Assembly: GCA_937973565.1 (NCBI GenBank)
Contig: CALJKQ010000138.1
Span: 1-9,973, forward strand
Length of the DNA stretch: 9,973 bases
Source of the DNA: an uncultured Saprospiraceae bacterium
GTDB lineage: Bacteria > Bacteroidota > Bacteroidia > Chitinophagales > Saprospiraceae
Direction: 5' to 3'
The notes below the pieces were generated by a model, which had not been told where the DNA came from, searched no databases, and worked only from the letters and a program-made list of their open reading frames with translations. Both the position numbers and the translations under genes were made by a program. This document shows, piece by piece, positions 1-5,774 of this stretch; the stretch's first letter is position 1, and the number at the start of each line of letters is the position of its first letter.

Positions 1-2
1 AG

Positions 3-2261
3 GATGGAACCTATACCGTAGTGCTCAATATTGATGACATATGCGGATTTGACACCAGAACTAAGACAGTCATAATTGCCACACCTCCAACGGCCAATTT
101 TTCGGGCAGTCCAACCTCTGGCTGTGGTACTTTTACGGTCAATTTCACCAACACATCATCTGCCAATGCTACGATTTACGACTGGGAATTTCCGGGGGGA
201 TCGCCTTCTTCTTCTATCTTGCCAAATCCTGTGGTTACCTATAGCACACCCGGGGTATATCCGGTAAGCCTAACTGCTACAAACGCGCAGGGAAGTAATA
301 CAAAAACTATATCCAATTACATATCTGTTAGTTCAGTGCCAACTTCTGCCTTTACTTTTGTGCAGACAGGCATGACATTCGCATTTACTTCTCAAGCTAC
401 CAATGCTACTTCTCACCTCTGGAATTTTGGTGACGGCAATACAAGTAACCAGATCAATCCAACACATACATATGCTGTTTCCGGTTCTTATACAGTAACA
501 CTTACAACAGGTAATGCCAACTGCCCGGCAGCCATTTCAAGCCAATCTATTAGCGCCAGCACTGCTCCTGTTTCATCATTTACTTCTGCTGCTTCAGCGG
601 GTTGCGCGCCATTTTCTGCTGCATTTACCAATACATCTGCCAATAACCCTACCAGCTTTGAATGGCAGTTTCCGGGAGGAGTACCCTCAGTATCAACTTT
701 GGCCAACCCTACCGTTGTATACGAAAACCCGGGTAACTACAACGTTACACTGATAACCTCCAATCTCAACGGAAACGATACCCTTACGCTGGTTAACTAT
801 ATTCAGGTGAATACAGTGCCTGCTGTATCCTTTGGATTCAGCAACAATGAAACGACATTTAACTTCATCAATACAGGTTCCGGCGCCACCGGTTTTAATT
901 GGAACTTTGGTGATGGCAATACTTCTACCCAGGAAAATCCCGTTCACACTTATACCACTGAAGGTAATTTCACAGTTAACTTCAGTGCGACCAATGGTTG
1001 TGGCAGTGTTAATACCAGTCAAAATATTTCGGCATACAATATTCCCGGGGCACAGGTTTTCAACAATTCACCCACCAACATTTGTAAAGGAAATTGGGTC
1101 TCCTTCTCTGATGCATCATCAGGAACCATTACCCAAAGACAGTGGATTTTTGAAGGAGGTAATCCCGCAACTTCCAATCTGAGTGATGTCAATGTAAGTT
1201 ACAATGCACCCGGTTCATTTGACGTCACACTCATCGTAGGCAATATTGCCGGCAACGACACTATTGTTCTTGTCGACTATGTGGTTGTAAATGACACTCC
1301 TACTACGAATATTAATGCAACACCTAATGGAGTTAACCTTTCCCTTTCAAACAGCAGTTCCAATTTCAATGCTTTCAACTGGGTATTGCCCAATGGTACT
1401 AATTCCAGTCAGAACAATATTGAGTTCACTGCTCCGGAAAATGGAATTTATTCATTTGTTCTGCTGACCAGCAATGATTGTGGCAGCACGGCTGATACCT
1501 TTGATTTCGTGGTGATTGCTTATCCGGAAGCTTTCTTTTCCAGTTCTTCTTCAGGAAATGGAATTTGTGCTCCTGTTACCATTCTATATACGTCACCCAA
1601 TATTCCCGGTAATACTTATGATTGGACCTTCACAGGTGGTAATCCGGCAGTTGGCACCACAGCAGAAATGACAGTTGAGTATTCAACTGCAGGTTTGTTT
1701 GATGTAAGATTAATTGTATCCAACAATTTGGGAGCCGATACACTGAATTTACCTGGCTACCTTTCCCTGCAAACCACGCCGGAAGCTGACTACAATCACA
1801 CAGTGAACGGAGGACAGGTTGATTTTGAATTTACAGGATCCAGCCAACTCTCTGTGCTTTGGGACTTTGCCGGTTTGGGTACTTCTTCAGATTTAAATCC
1901 CATTTTTGATTTCCCCGCAAGTGGTAGTTATCCTGTGACACTGGTAGCTTACAACGAATGCGGCAATGATACCATCGTGAAAGTAGTTTCAGTAGTGGTC
2001 TCATCAACGCAGGATGAAAGTTTGCAGACTTTTAAAATATATCCCAATCCTGTTACCAATCTTTTGACCATAGAATCAAACGGATCAAAAATAATCAATC
2101 AAATAGAAAGTTATAATGCTTTAGGACAAAAGATTAGGACGCAATACACCTGCCAACATCCCAATTGTACGGTTAACACTGAAAACTGGGTGGCGGGCAA
2201 TTATCAACTCTTTGTTCAGTCTTCATCGGGAGTCAGCGTAATAAGGGTTGTAAAGATGTAA
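3..2261 (+). CDS. Secreted multi-PKD-repeat protein with T9SS type A C-terminal sorting domain (5' partial)
   Basis: Likely a large cell-surface or secreted adhesin-like protein exported by Sec and then the type IX secretion system. The reading frame is open to the left window edge, and the first residues (DGTYTVVLN) are the end of a PKD-like domain. The GTG at 21 is therefore not the true start, and signal peptide and N-terminus are missing. Residue numbers here count from that GTG. Eight Ig-like PKD domains follow in alternating types. Type A has a W-x-F-x-G-G motif at 55, 215, 375 and 535. Type B has a W-x-F-G-D-G motif at 134 and 294, degenerate at 454 (WVLPNG) and 614 (WDFAGL). The last ~80 residues are a type A sorting domain: IYPNP at 673-677, ALGQ at 700-703, AGNY at 725-728 and a final RVVKM. 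PKD domains are known from adhesins and polysaccharide-binding proteins; the ligand here is unknown. No catalytic domain is visible in the part present. Composition is Ser/Thr/Asn-rich, as expected for a surface protein. Confidence 0.93.
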   Translation, partial: DGTYTVVLNIDDICGFDTRTKTVIIATPPTANFSGSPTSGCGTFTVNFTNTSSANATIYDWEFPGGSPSSSILPNPVVTYSTPGVYPVSLTATNAQGSNTKTISNYISVSSVPTSAFTFVQTGMTFAFTSQATNATSHLWNFGDGNTSNQINPTHTYAVSGSYTVTLTTGNANCPAAISSQSISASTAPVSSFTSAASAGCAPFSAAFTNTSANNPTSFEWQFPGGVPSVSTLANPTVVYENPGNYNVTLITSNLNGNDTLTLVNYIQVNTVPAVSFGFSNNETTFNFINTGSGATGFNWNFGDGNTSTQENPVHTYTTEGNFTVNFSATNGCGSVNTSQNISAYNIPGAQVFNNSPTNICKGNWVSFSDASSGTITQRQWIFEGGNPATSNLSDVNVSYNAPGSFDVTLIVGNIAGNDTIVLVDYVVVNDTPTTNINATPNGVNLSLSNSSSNFNAFNWVLPNGTNSSQNNIEFTAPENGIYSFVLLTSNDCGSTADTFDFVVIAYPEAFFSSSSSGNGICAPVTILYTSPNIPGNTYDWTFTGGNPAVGTTAEMTVEYSTAGLFDVRLIVSNNLGADTLNLPGYLSLQTTPEADYNHTVNGGQVDFEFTGSSQLSVLWDFAGLGTSSDLNPIFDFPASGSYPVTLVAYNECGNDTIVKVVSVVVSSTQDESLQTFKIYPNPVTNLLTIESNGSKIINQIESYNALGQKIRTQYTCQHPNCTVNTENWVAGNYQLFVQSSSGVSVIRVVKM
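90..2009 (+). repeat. Four tandem 160-residue (480-bp) two-domain PKD modules
   Basis: Within the PKD protein, units of one type A plus one type B domain recur with an exact 160-residue period. The type A motif falls at residues 55, 215, 375 and 535, and the type B motif at 134, 294, 454 and 614 (counted from base 21). Approximate units are 90-569, 570-1049, 1050-1529 and 1530-2009. The end of a preceding B domain is visible at 3-80, so the array continues upstream. The nucleotide sequences of the copies have diverged, so this is a protein-level repeat rather than a recent DNA duplication. Copies 3 and 4 have lost the FGDG core of the B domain but keep the length. Confidence 0.85.
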
Positions 2262-2279
2262 ATACAAATACAACAAAAT

Positions 2280-2308
2280 AAAAAAGGCCGGAATTACCGG
2301 CCTTTTTT
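2280..2308. terminator. Bidirectional rho-independent terminator between the PKD gene and purE
   Basis: A perfect inverted repeat GGCCGG / CCGGCC (2286-2291 and 2297-2302) around a 5-base loop AATTA is flanked by an A-tract at 2281-2285 and a T-tract at 2303-2308. It therefore works as a hairpin plus U-run in both directions. It lies 19 bases after the PKD gene stop. On the minus strand it covers the last purE codons, and the purE TAA is in the loop. Confidence 0.9.
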
Positions 2309-2791
2309 ATTTTCCTGCTGCAATTTTTCATTCTTTTCCAGCACTTGCTGTTTCAAATTTTCTTTGTACTCTAAAATTTTTGCCTGGACAGTAGGATCAG
2401 AAGTTCCCAAAATTTCACAGGCCAGGATGCCTGCATTTTTGGCTCCGTTGAGTGCAACGGTGGCAACCGGAATCCCACCGGGCATTTGCAGAATAGACAA
2501 GATCGAATCCCATCCATCAATGCTATTGGATGATAAGATGGGTACCCCAATAACAGGTAAAGGAGAAATGGAAGCTACCATGCCGGGCAAATGGGCTGCG
2601 CCGCCGGCACCGGCTATAATCACTTTTATCCCTTTGGTATGTGCCTCCTTTGCAAATTCAAACATCCTTTCCGGAGTCCTGTGGGCAGATACAACTGAGA
2701 TTTCATAGGAAACTTCCATTTGCTCAAGGATGGAGGCGGCTTCCTTCATTACATTGTAATCGGAATCAGAGCCCATAATAATGGCTACCAT
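2294..2791 (-). CDS. purE: N5-carboxyaminoimidazole ribonucleotide mutase PurE (class I)
   Basis: Cytoplasmic enzyme of de novo purine synthesis. It converts N5-CAIR, made by PurK, to 4-carboxyaminoimidazole ribonucleotide. The 165-residue product has normal family length. Visible signatures are GSDSD at residues 7-11, which binds the ribonucleotide phosphate, SAHRTP at 35-40 with the catalytic histidine (His37), the glycine-rich GAGGAAHLPGM at 61-71, and MPGGIPVATVA at 103-113. The charged C-terminal tail (about 145-165) looks helical and carries no known motif. The ATG overlaps the end of purK by 7 bases (ATGGTAG), so the two are translationally coupled in one operon. The last four codons (KKGR) and the stop are encoded by the terminator hairpin. 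The adjacent purK supports the class I N5-CAIR mutase rather than the class II AIR carboxylase. Confidence 0.97.
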   Translation of the reverse strand: MVAIIMGSDSDYNVMKEAASILEQMEVSYEISVVSAHRTPERMFEFAKEAHTKGIKVIIAGAGGAAHLPGMVASISPLPVIGVPILSSNSIDGWDSILSILQMPGGIPVATVALNGAKNAGILACEILGTSDPTVQAKILEYKENLKQQVLEKNEKLQQENKKGR

Positions 2792-3948
2792 TTTTCTTTG
2801 TTTTTATCGTTTGAAATTACTTTTACACGCTCCAATAGCTGTCGGGCACAATGTTTGGCATCCTCAAGAGAAGGTCGGGTTACCGTGATATGGCCCATTT
2901 TCCGCTTGGGCTTTGTAAATTTTTTATTGTACAAATGAGGATAAACGCCATTTTCTGCCATGGCTTCTGCCAGGCCCTCGTATTTTGCAAGCCCTGTACA
3001 TCCCTCCTCTCCCAGTAAATTGATCATCACTGCAGGCATGATCAGATCTGTATCACCCAGCGGCAGATCAGCCAGGATTCTGATGTGCTGTTCAAATTGA
3101 GAGGTAATATTGGCTTCAATGGTGTGATGTCCACTGTTGTGAGGCCTGGGCGCCATTTCATTGACAATGAGTCGCCCTTCGTTATCTATAAAAAATTCAA
3201 CAGCCAGTAGTCCGGTTACCCCCAATGCCGTGGCAATATCTTCTGCCATTTTTTGGGCTTGCATTTCAACTGATGGGTTTACCTCTGCCGGGCAAAACAA
3301 AAATTCAACCAGATTCGCCGTGGGGTGAAAAGCCATTTCAACCATAGGAAAGGTTTTACTATAACCTTTTTGATTTCTGGCCGTAATCACTGCCAATTCC
3401 TTTGAAATGGAGACCATTTCCTCAACAACCGAAGGGGCGTCAAAAAGAAGCTGCAAATCTTCTTCCGTCCTGATAACATTTACCCCTCTGCCATCATAAC
3501 CGCCAACTCTTAGTTTTTGTACAAAAGGCAATTGGATTTCGCGTTTTGATAAAGCATCGAGGATTTCTGATTTTGTGCTGAACAAAACAAAGGGAGAGGT
3601 TGGAAAGCCATTTATTTTGTAAAACTGCTTTTGTACACCTTTATCGTTGATTATTTCCAGAACTTCCGGATCAGGAATTACAGTTTTTCCCTGCGCTTTA
3701 AGTTGTTTGAGTGCTTCAACATTTACACTTTCAATCTCTACTGAAATCACGTCAACAGCTAAACCAAACTGCAAAACATCATCGTAATTGGCAAAGTCTC
3801 CTTCATAAAAGCGGGTACAAATACCCGCCGCCGGAAAATCCAGGCTCTCATCCAAAATGCTGATGTCAAGGCACCACGGAATAGAAGCTTCCACCAACAT
3901 CCGTCCGAGCTGTCCGCCACCTAAAATACCAATTTTGACTTCTTTCAT
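2785..3948 (-). CDS. purK: N5-carboxyaminoimidazole ribonucleotide synthase PurK
   Basis: ATP-grasp enzyme that carboxylates AIR with bicarbonate and ATP to give N5-CAIR, the substrate of PurE encoded next. The 387-residue product begins MKEVKIGILGGGQLGRML, the typical PurK N-terminal nucleotide fold (GGGQLGRM at 10-17). The ATP-grasp core follows: QKLRVGGYDGRG at 144-155, VEE near 175-177, AVEFFID at 249-255, and NEMAPRPHNSGHHTIEA at 263-279, which holds the metal- and substrate-binding residues. The C-terminal domain ends around HITVTRP. I start it at 3948. An in-frame ATG at 3987 would add 13 mostly hydrophobic residues (MFCFIFVLHIDFC) that do not belong to the family and break the usual MKxxKIGILGGG start. 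It is the first gene of purK-purE and overlaps purE by 7 bases. Confidence 0.96.
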   Translation of the reverse strand: MKEVKIGILGGGQLGRMLVEASIPWCLDISILDESLDFPAAGICTRFYEGDFANYDDVLQFGLAVDVISVEIESVNVEALKQLKAQGKTVIPDPEVLEIINDKGVQKQFYKINGFPTSPFVLFSTKSEILDALSKREIQLPFVQKLRVGGYDGRGVNVIRTEEDLQLLFDAPSVVEEMVSISKELAVITARNQKGYSKTFPMVEMAFHPTANLVEFLFCPAEVNPSVEMQAQKMAEDIATALGVTGLLAVEFFIDNEGRLIVNEMAPRPHNSGHHTIEANITSQFEQHIRILADLPLGDTDLIMPAVMINLLGEEGCTGLAKYEGLAEAMAENGVYPHLYNKKFTKPKRKMGHITVTRPSLEDAKHCARQLLERVKVISNDKNKEKW

Positions 3949-3968
3949 ACAAAAATCAATATGAAGGA

Positions 3969-3976
3969 CGAAAATA
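3969..3976 (-). promoter_or_regulatory. Possible -7 element for purK
   Basis: On the minus strand this reads TATTTTCG, one mismatch from the Bacteroidota -7 consensus TAnnTTTG. It lies 20 bases upstream of the purK ATG at 3948, which would give a leader of about 15 nt. No convincing -33 element is seen. Weak on its own; suggested only by position. Confidence 0.3.
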
Positions 3977-4004
3977 AAGCAAAACAATCATACAAGATTG
4001 AAAA

Positions 4005-4030
4005 GTTGCGCATCAACAGCTTGTGGATAA
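4005..4030. promoter_or_regulatory. DnaA-box-like site next to a short dyad in the purK divergent region
   Basis: Bases 4022-4030 read TTATCCACA on the minus strand, a perfect match to the classical DnaA box. Just beside it, 4005-4017 form the dyad GTTG-CGCAT-CAAC. A looser outer dyad pairs GAAAAGTT (4000-4007) with AACTTTC (4030-4036). The site lies between purK (-) and the operon starting at 4089 (+). It is a single box, so it is not a replication origin by itself. Whether DnaA or any regulator binds is unknown. Confidence 0.3.
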
Positions 4031-4050
4031 CTTTCAAACCGATTTTTACC

Positions 4051-4058
4051 TAATTTTG
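4051..4058 (+). promoter_or_regulatory. Bacteroidota -7 promoter element (TAATTTTG) for the 4089-secG operon
   Basis: TAATTTTG is a perfect TAnnTTTG match. Transcription would begin near 4063, giving a leader of about 26 nt to the TTG at 4089 but only about 11 nt to the upstream ATA codon at 4074. No clear -33 TTTG at the usual spacing is visible. Confidence 0.6.
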
Positions 4059-4088
4059 CTTTCTTTGCAGTAAATACAAAAACCAGTT

Positions 4089-4895
4089 TTGACCGACCTG
4101 TTTCCATTTCCTTCGTTTCCAAATACTTACGGCGGTCGTAAGGAAAATTCTCCCCTGAGCCAGATTGCGGTCTTTCAGCAAAACAACGGGTTTTTGAAAG
4201 CGCTGGTTAGTAACCCAATGGTTCCCTATTTTTTGTTTGAAGAAGCCAACGCTGCGCAACTACCTGATGTGCAGGCCTATGAATCTTCTACAATACATTT
4301 AAAATCAAGCTACTACCCTGCCGAGACCATCAACTTACAACCTGACACGGAAGTTGAACCCAATGCAGATACAACCCCGCCTGAATCAAAAACGTTTTTA
4401 ACCCAAACCGATTCAAACCCAGATATTGATAATCCAACTTCCCAAATAAATGTTGTGGCTGAAGTTGTAGATCAGGAGAACGGCGAAATCACGCCCATTG
4501 TACTGGGCTACCCTGAAAAAAAGAGAAAGAAGAAGAAAAAGAAGAACAAAAACAGAAAAAATAATATGTTTATATTAGACGATTTAACGGAATTAAATTC
4601 GTTTAATAAATGGCTTTTAGGCCTAAAACCAAATACTGGAGGGCACGTTCCGGTAATTTTGAAGAAATCTAAGAAGAAGGCAAAAAAAGCAAAACGAGCT
4701 TCCATGATGGATACCATTGCTCTATCAGTACAAAAGTCCGACAAATTGATTTCGGAATCTTTGGCTATCATTCTGACGAAACAAGGTCATTTTGAAGAAG
4801 CCATCGGAATGTATGAACAATTAATTTTGCTTATTCCGGAAAAAAGTGCTTACTTTGCGGCTCAAATTGATGAAATCAAAAAAAATATCCATTAA
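4089..4895 (+). CDS. Hypothetical Lys-rich protein with TPR-like C-terminus, upstream of secG
   Basis: This 268-residue protein has no assigned function that I recognise. The C-terminal part (about 210-265: ISESLAIILTKQGHFEEAIGMYEQL... then a PEKSAYFAAQI segment) has the pattern of one tetratricopeptide-like helical hairpin and resembles uncharacterised Bacteroidota proteins with a conserved EKSxYFAxQI end. The middle is low-complexity: an acidic, Pro/Thr/Asn-rich linker (about 80-140), a lysine run (144-158) and a second Lys cluster (192-203). No signal peptide or membrane segment is visible, so it is probably cytoplasmic. The start is uncertain. The frame is open from 4074, after the TAA at 4071-4073, with no ATG or GTG before the conserved-looking VLTDLF stretch, so TTG at 4089 is the best standard start. 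Its TAA is followed directly by the secG ATG, so the two form an operon with likely coupled translation. Confidence 0.8.
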   Translation: MTDLFPFPSFPNTYGGRKENSPLSQIAVFQQNNGFLKALVSNPMVPYFLFEEANAAQLPDVQAYESSTIHLKSSYYPAETINLQPDTEVEPNADTTPPESKTFLTQTDSNPDIDNPTSQINVVAEVVDQENGEITPIVLGYPEKKRKKKKKKNKNRKNNMFILDDLTELNSFNKWLLGLKPNTGGHVPVILKKSKKKAKKAKRASMMDTIALSVQKSDKLISESLAIILTKQGHFEEAIGMYEQLILLIPEKSAYFAAQIDEIKKNIH

Positions 4896-5159
4896 ATGGT
4901 AACTACCTTAACTGTCATTATTGCGCTTAACTGCCTTCTGCTCATGGTTGTTATCCTCATCCAAAATCCGAAAGGTGGAGGTGTAGATAGTACATTCGGC
5001 GGTGGTGCAGCCAATCAAATGTTTGGAGCTGCAAAATCTACAGATTTTATTGAAAAACTCACCTGGGGATTGGCCATTACGCTGTTTATCCTATGTATTG
5101 TTACTGCCATCGTTGTAAGCGGCGGATCAGGAGAGCAAATTCTTCAGACAGAGCAATAA
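4896..5159 (+). CDS. secG: Protein translocase subunit SecG
   Basis: Small inner-membrane subunit of the SecYEG translocon, which assists SecA-driven export. The 87-residue length is typical for the phylum. Two membrane segments are visible (about 4-22 and 56-75). They are joined by a cytoplasmic loop with the family hallmark IQNPKGGG (22-29), then a Gly/Ala-rich GGGAANQMFGA stretch (35-45) and FIEKLTWGLA leading into the second segment. The ATG follows the stop of the preceding gene with no gap, so expression probably depends on translation of that gene. A strong hairpin terminator follows 20 bases after the stop. Its export role supplies the first step for the PKD protein and the outer-membrane protein in this window, but that link is functional inference, not operon evidence. 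Confidence 0.95.
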   Translation: MVTTLTVIIALNCLLLMVVILIQNPKGGGVDSTFGGGAANQMFGAAKSTDFIEKLTWGLAITLFILCIVTAIVVSGGSGEQILQTEQ

Positions 5160-5175
5160 ATTAAAAAGCAATACG

Positions 5176-5206
5176 AAAAAGAGCACCTTTCCGGTGCTTT
5201 TTTTTT
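5176..5206. terminator. Bidirectional rho-independent terminator after secG
   Basis: Stem AGCACC (5182-5187) pairs with GGTGCT (5193-5198) around the loop TTTCC, preceded by an A-tract (5176-5180) and followed by a long T-run (to 5206). It serves secG on the plus strand and, read the other way, the GNAT gene whose stop lies at 5212. Confidence 0.9.
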
Positions 5207-5211
5207 GCCCA

Positions 5212-5661
5212 TTAAAGATCCTTCTCCATTTTTTTATGGGGAATCCCAACTTCAAAAAAGCCATCTCCCACAGTTTTATAACCCAGATTGAGGTAGAATT
5301 TTATCGCTGTTTCCCTAGCGTGCAACACCATCTTTTTATACCCCTTGGCAGCCGCCCATTCTTCAGAAAATTTCACCAATCTGCTTCCTAGTCCCAATCC
5401 TTGTTTTTGCGGATGCACTGCCACTTGCCTCATTTTTATTTCTCCTGCGCCCTTGTCTGATAAAATAAGGGTGGCGTATAAGCCGTCATTTCCCCACAAT
5501 CCAAAATGATGATCTTCATATTCCAAAGCCAGCTGTTCTGCTGTAAACTCTAGATTTAGAGGTTTACGTAAAACTTCAGTTCTTAAGGCTACTGCTTCGT
5601 CGTATTCCGGAGAAGCAAAGTCATACAGTGCCGCATAAAATTCATCCATGTCTGAATCCAT
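5212..5661 (-). CDS. GNAT-family N-acetyltransferase
   Basis: Predicted cytoplasmic acetyl-CoA-dependent acetyltransferase of unknown substrate, 149 residues. The acetyl-CoA binding motif A is clear: MRQVAVHPQKQGLGLGSRLV at 77-96, with the Q-x-x-G-x-G pyrophosphate loop. It is followed by the motif B helix-strand (ARETAIKFYLNLGYK, 115-129) and the ending FFEVGIPHKKMEK, which is common in a widespread single-domain GNAT subgroup. The ATG at 5661 gives residues MDSDMDEF, and a second ATG lies at 5649 (residue 5). A perfect -7 element ends only 5 bases upstream of 5661, so the transcript would be nearly leaderless there; 5649 would leave a leader of about 13 nt and may be the real start. The gene is a single transcription unit, divergent from the OstA-like gene. 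Confidence 0.9.
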   Translation of the reverse strand: MDSDMDEFYAALYDFASPEYDEAVALRTEVLRKPLNLEFTAEQLALEYEDHHFGLWGNDGLYATLILSDKGAGEIKMRQVAVHPQKQGLGLGSRLVKFSEEWAAAKGYKKMVLHARETAIKFYLNLGYKTVGDGFFEVGIPHKKMEKDL

Positions 5662-5666
5662 TTAAA

Positions 5667-5674
5667 CAAAGGTA
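5667..5674 (-). promoter_or_regulatory. Bacteroidota -7 promoter element (TACCTTTG) for the GNAT gene
   Basis: Reads TACCTTTG on the minus strand, a perfect TAnnTTTG match. The predicted transcript start falls near 5662, at or next to the first ATG (5661), which favours translation from the ATG at 5649 or leaderless translation. No clear -33 element. Confidence 0.55.
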
Positions 5675-5728
5675 CTAAATATTGACCGGGACCATCCTTG
5701 ATATAAAAAATTACTCACCCTACTTCAT

Positions 5729-5736
5729 TATCTTTG
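5729..5736 (+). promoter_or_regulatory. Bacteroidota -7 promoter element (TATCTTTG) for the OstA-like gene
   Basis: A perfect TAnnTTTG match, 38 bases before the ATG at 5775. Transcription would start near 5741 with a leader of about 34 nt. A TTG at 5698-5700 is too far upstream for the usual 19-21 base spacing. Confidence 0.6.
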
Positions 5737-5774
5737 ACGCTTCAAAATACAATTGAACGGGTATTAGCGTTACT

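Noticed and set aside
693..1022. Minus-strand reading frame of 109 residues inside the PKD gene
   Set aside because: It is antisense to well-formed PKD domains; composition and lack of motifs indicate a shadow frame.
1..2261. The PKD-repeat protein as a novel defence or toxin system
   Set aside because: Only PKD domains and a T9SS sorting domain are visible; no toxin, nuclease or immunity gene is adjacent, and the neighbours are housekeeping genes.
2785..2791. Frameshift or fusion between purK and purE because the genes overlap
   Set aside because: The ATGGTAG overlap is normal translational coupling; both products are complete with standard ends.
3949..3987. Longer purK start at the in-frame ATG at 3987
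   Set aside because: The extra residues MFCFIFVLHIDFC are not part of the family, whose N-terminus is MKxxKIGILGGG; the region also holds the likely promoter.
4050..4259. Minus-strand reading frame opposite the start of the gene at 4089
   Set aside because: Product is Lys/Arg/Gln/Trp-rich with no recognisable motif and lies antisense to a gene with a promoter and a conserved C-terminus.
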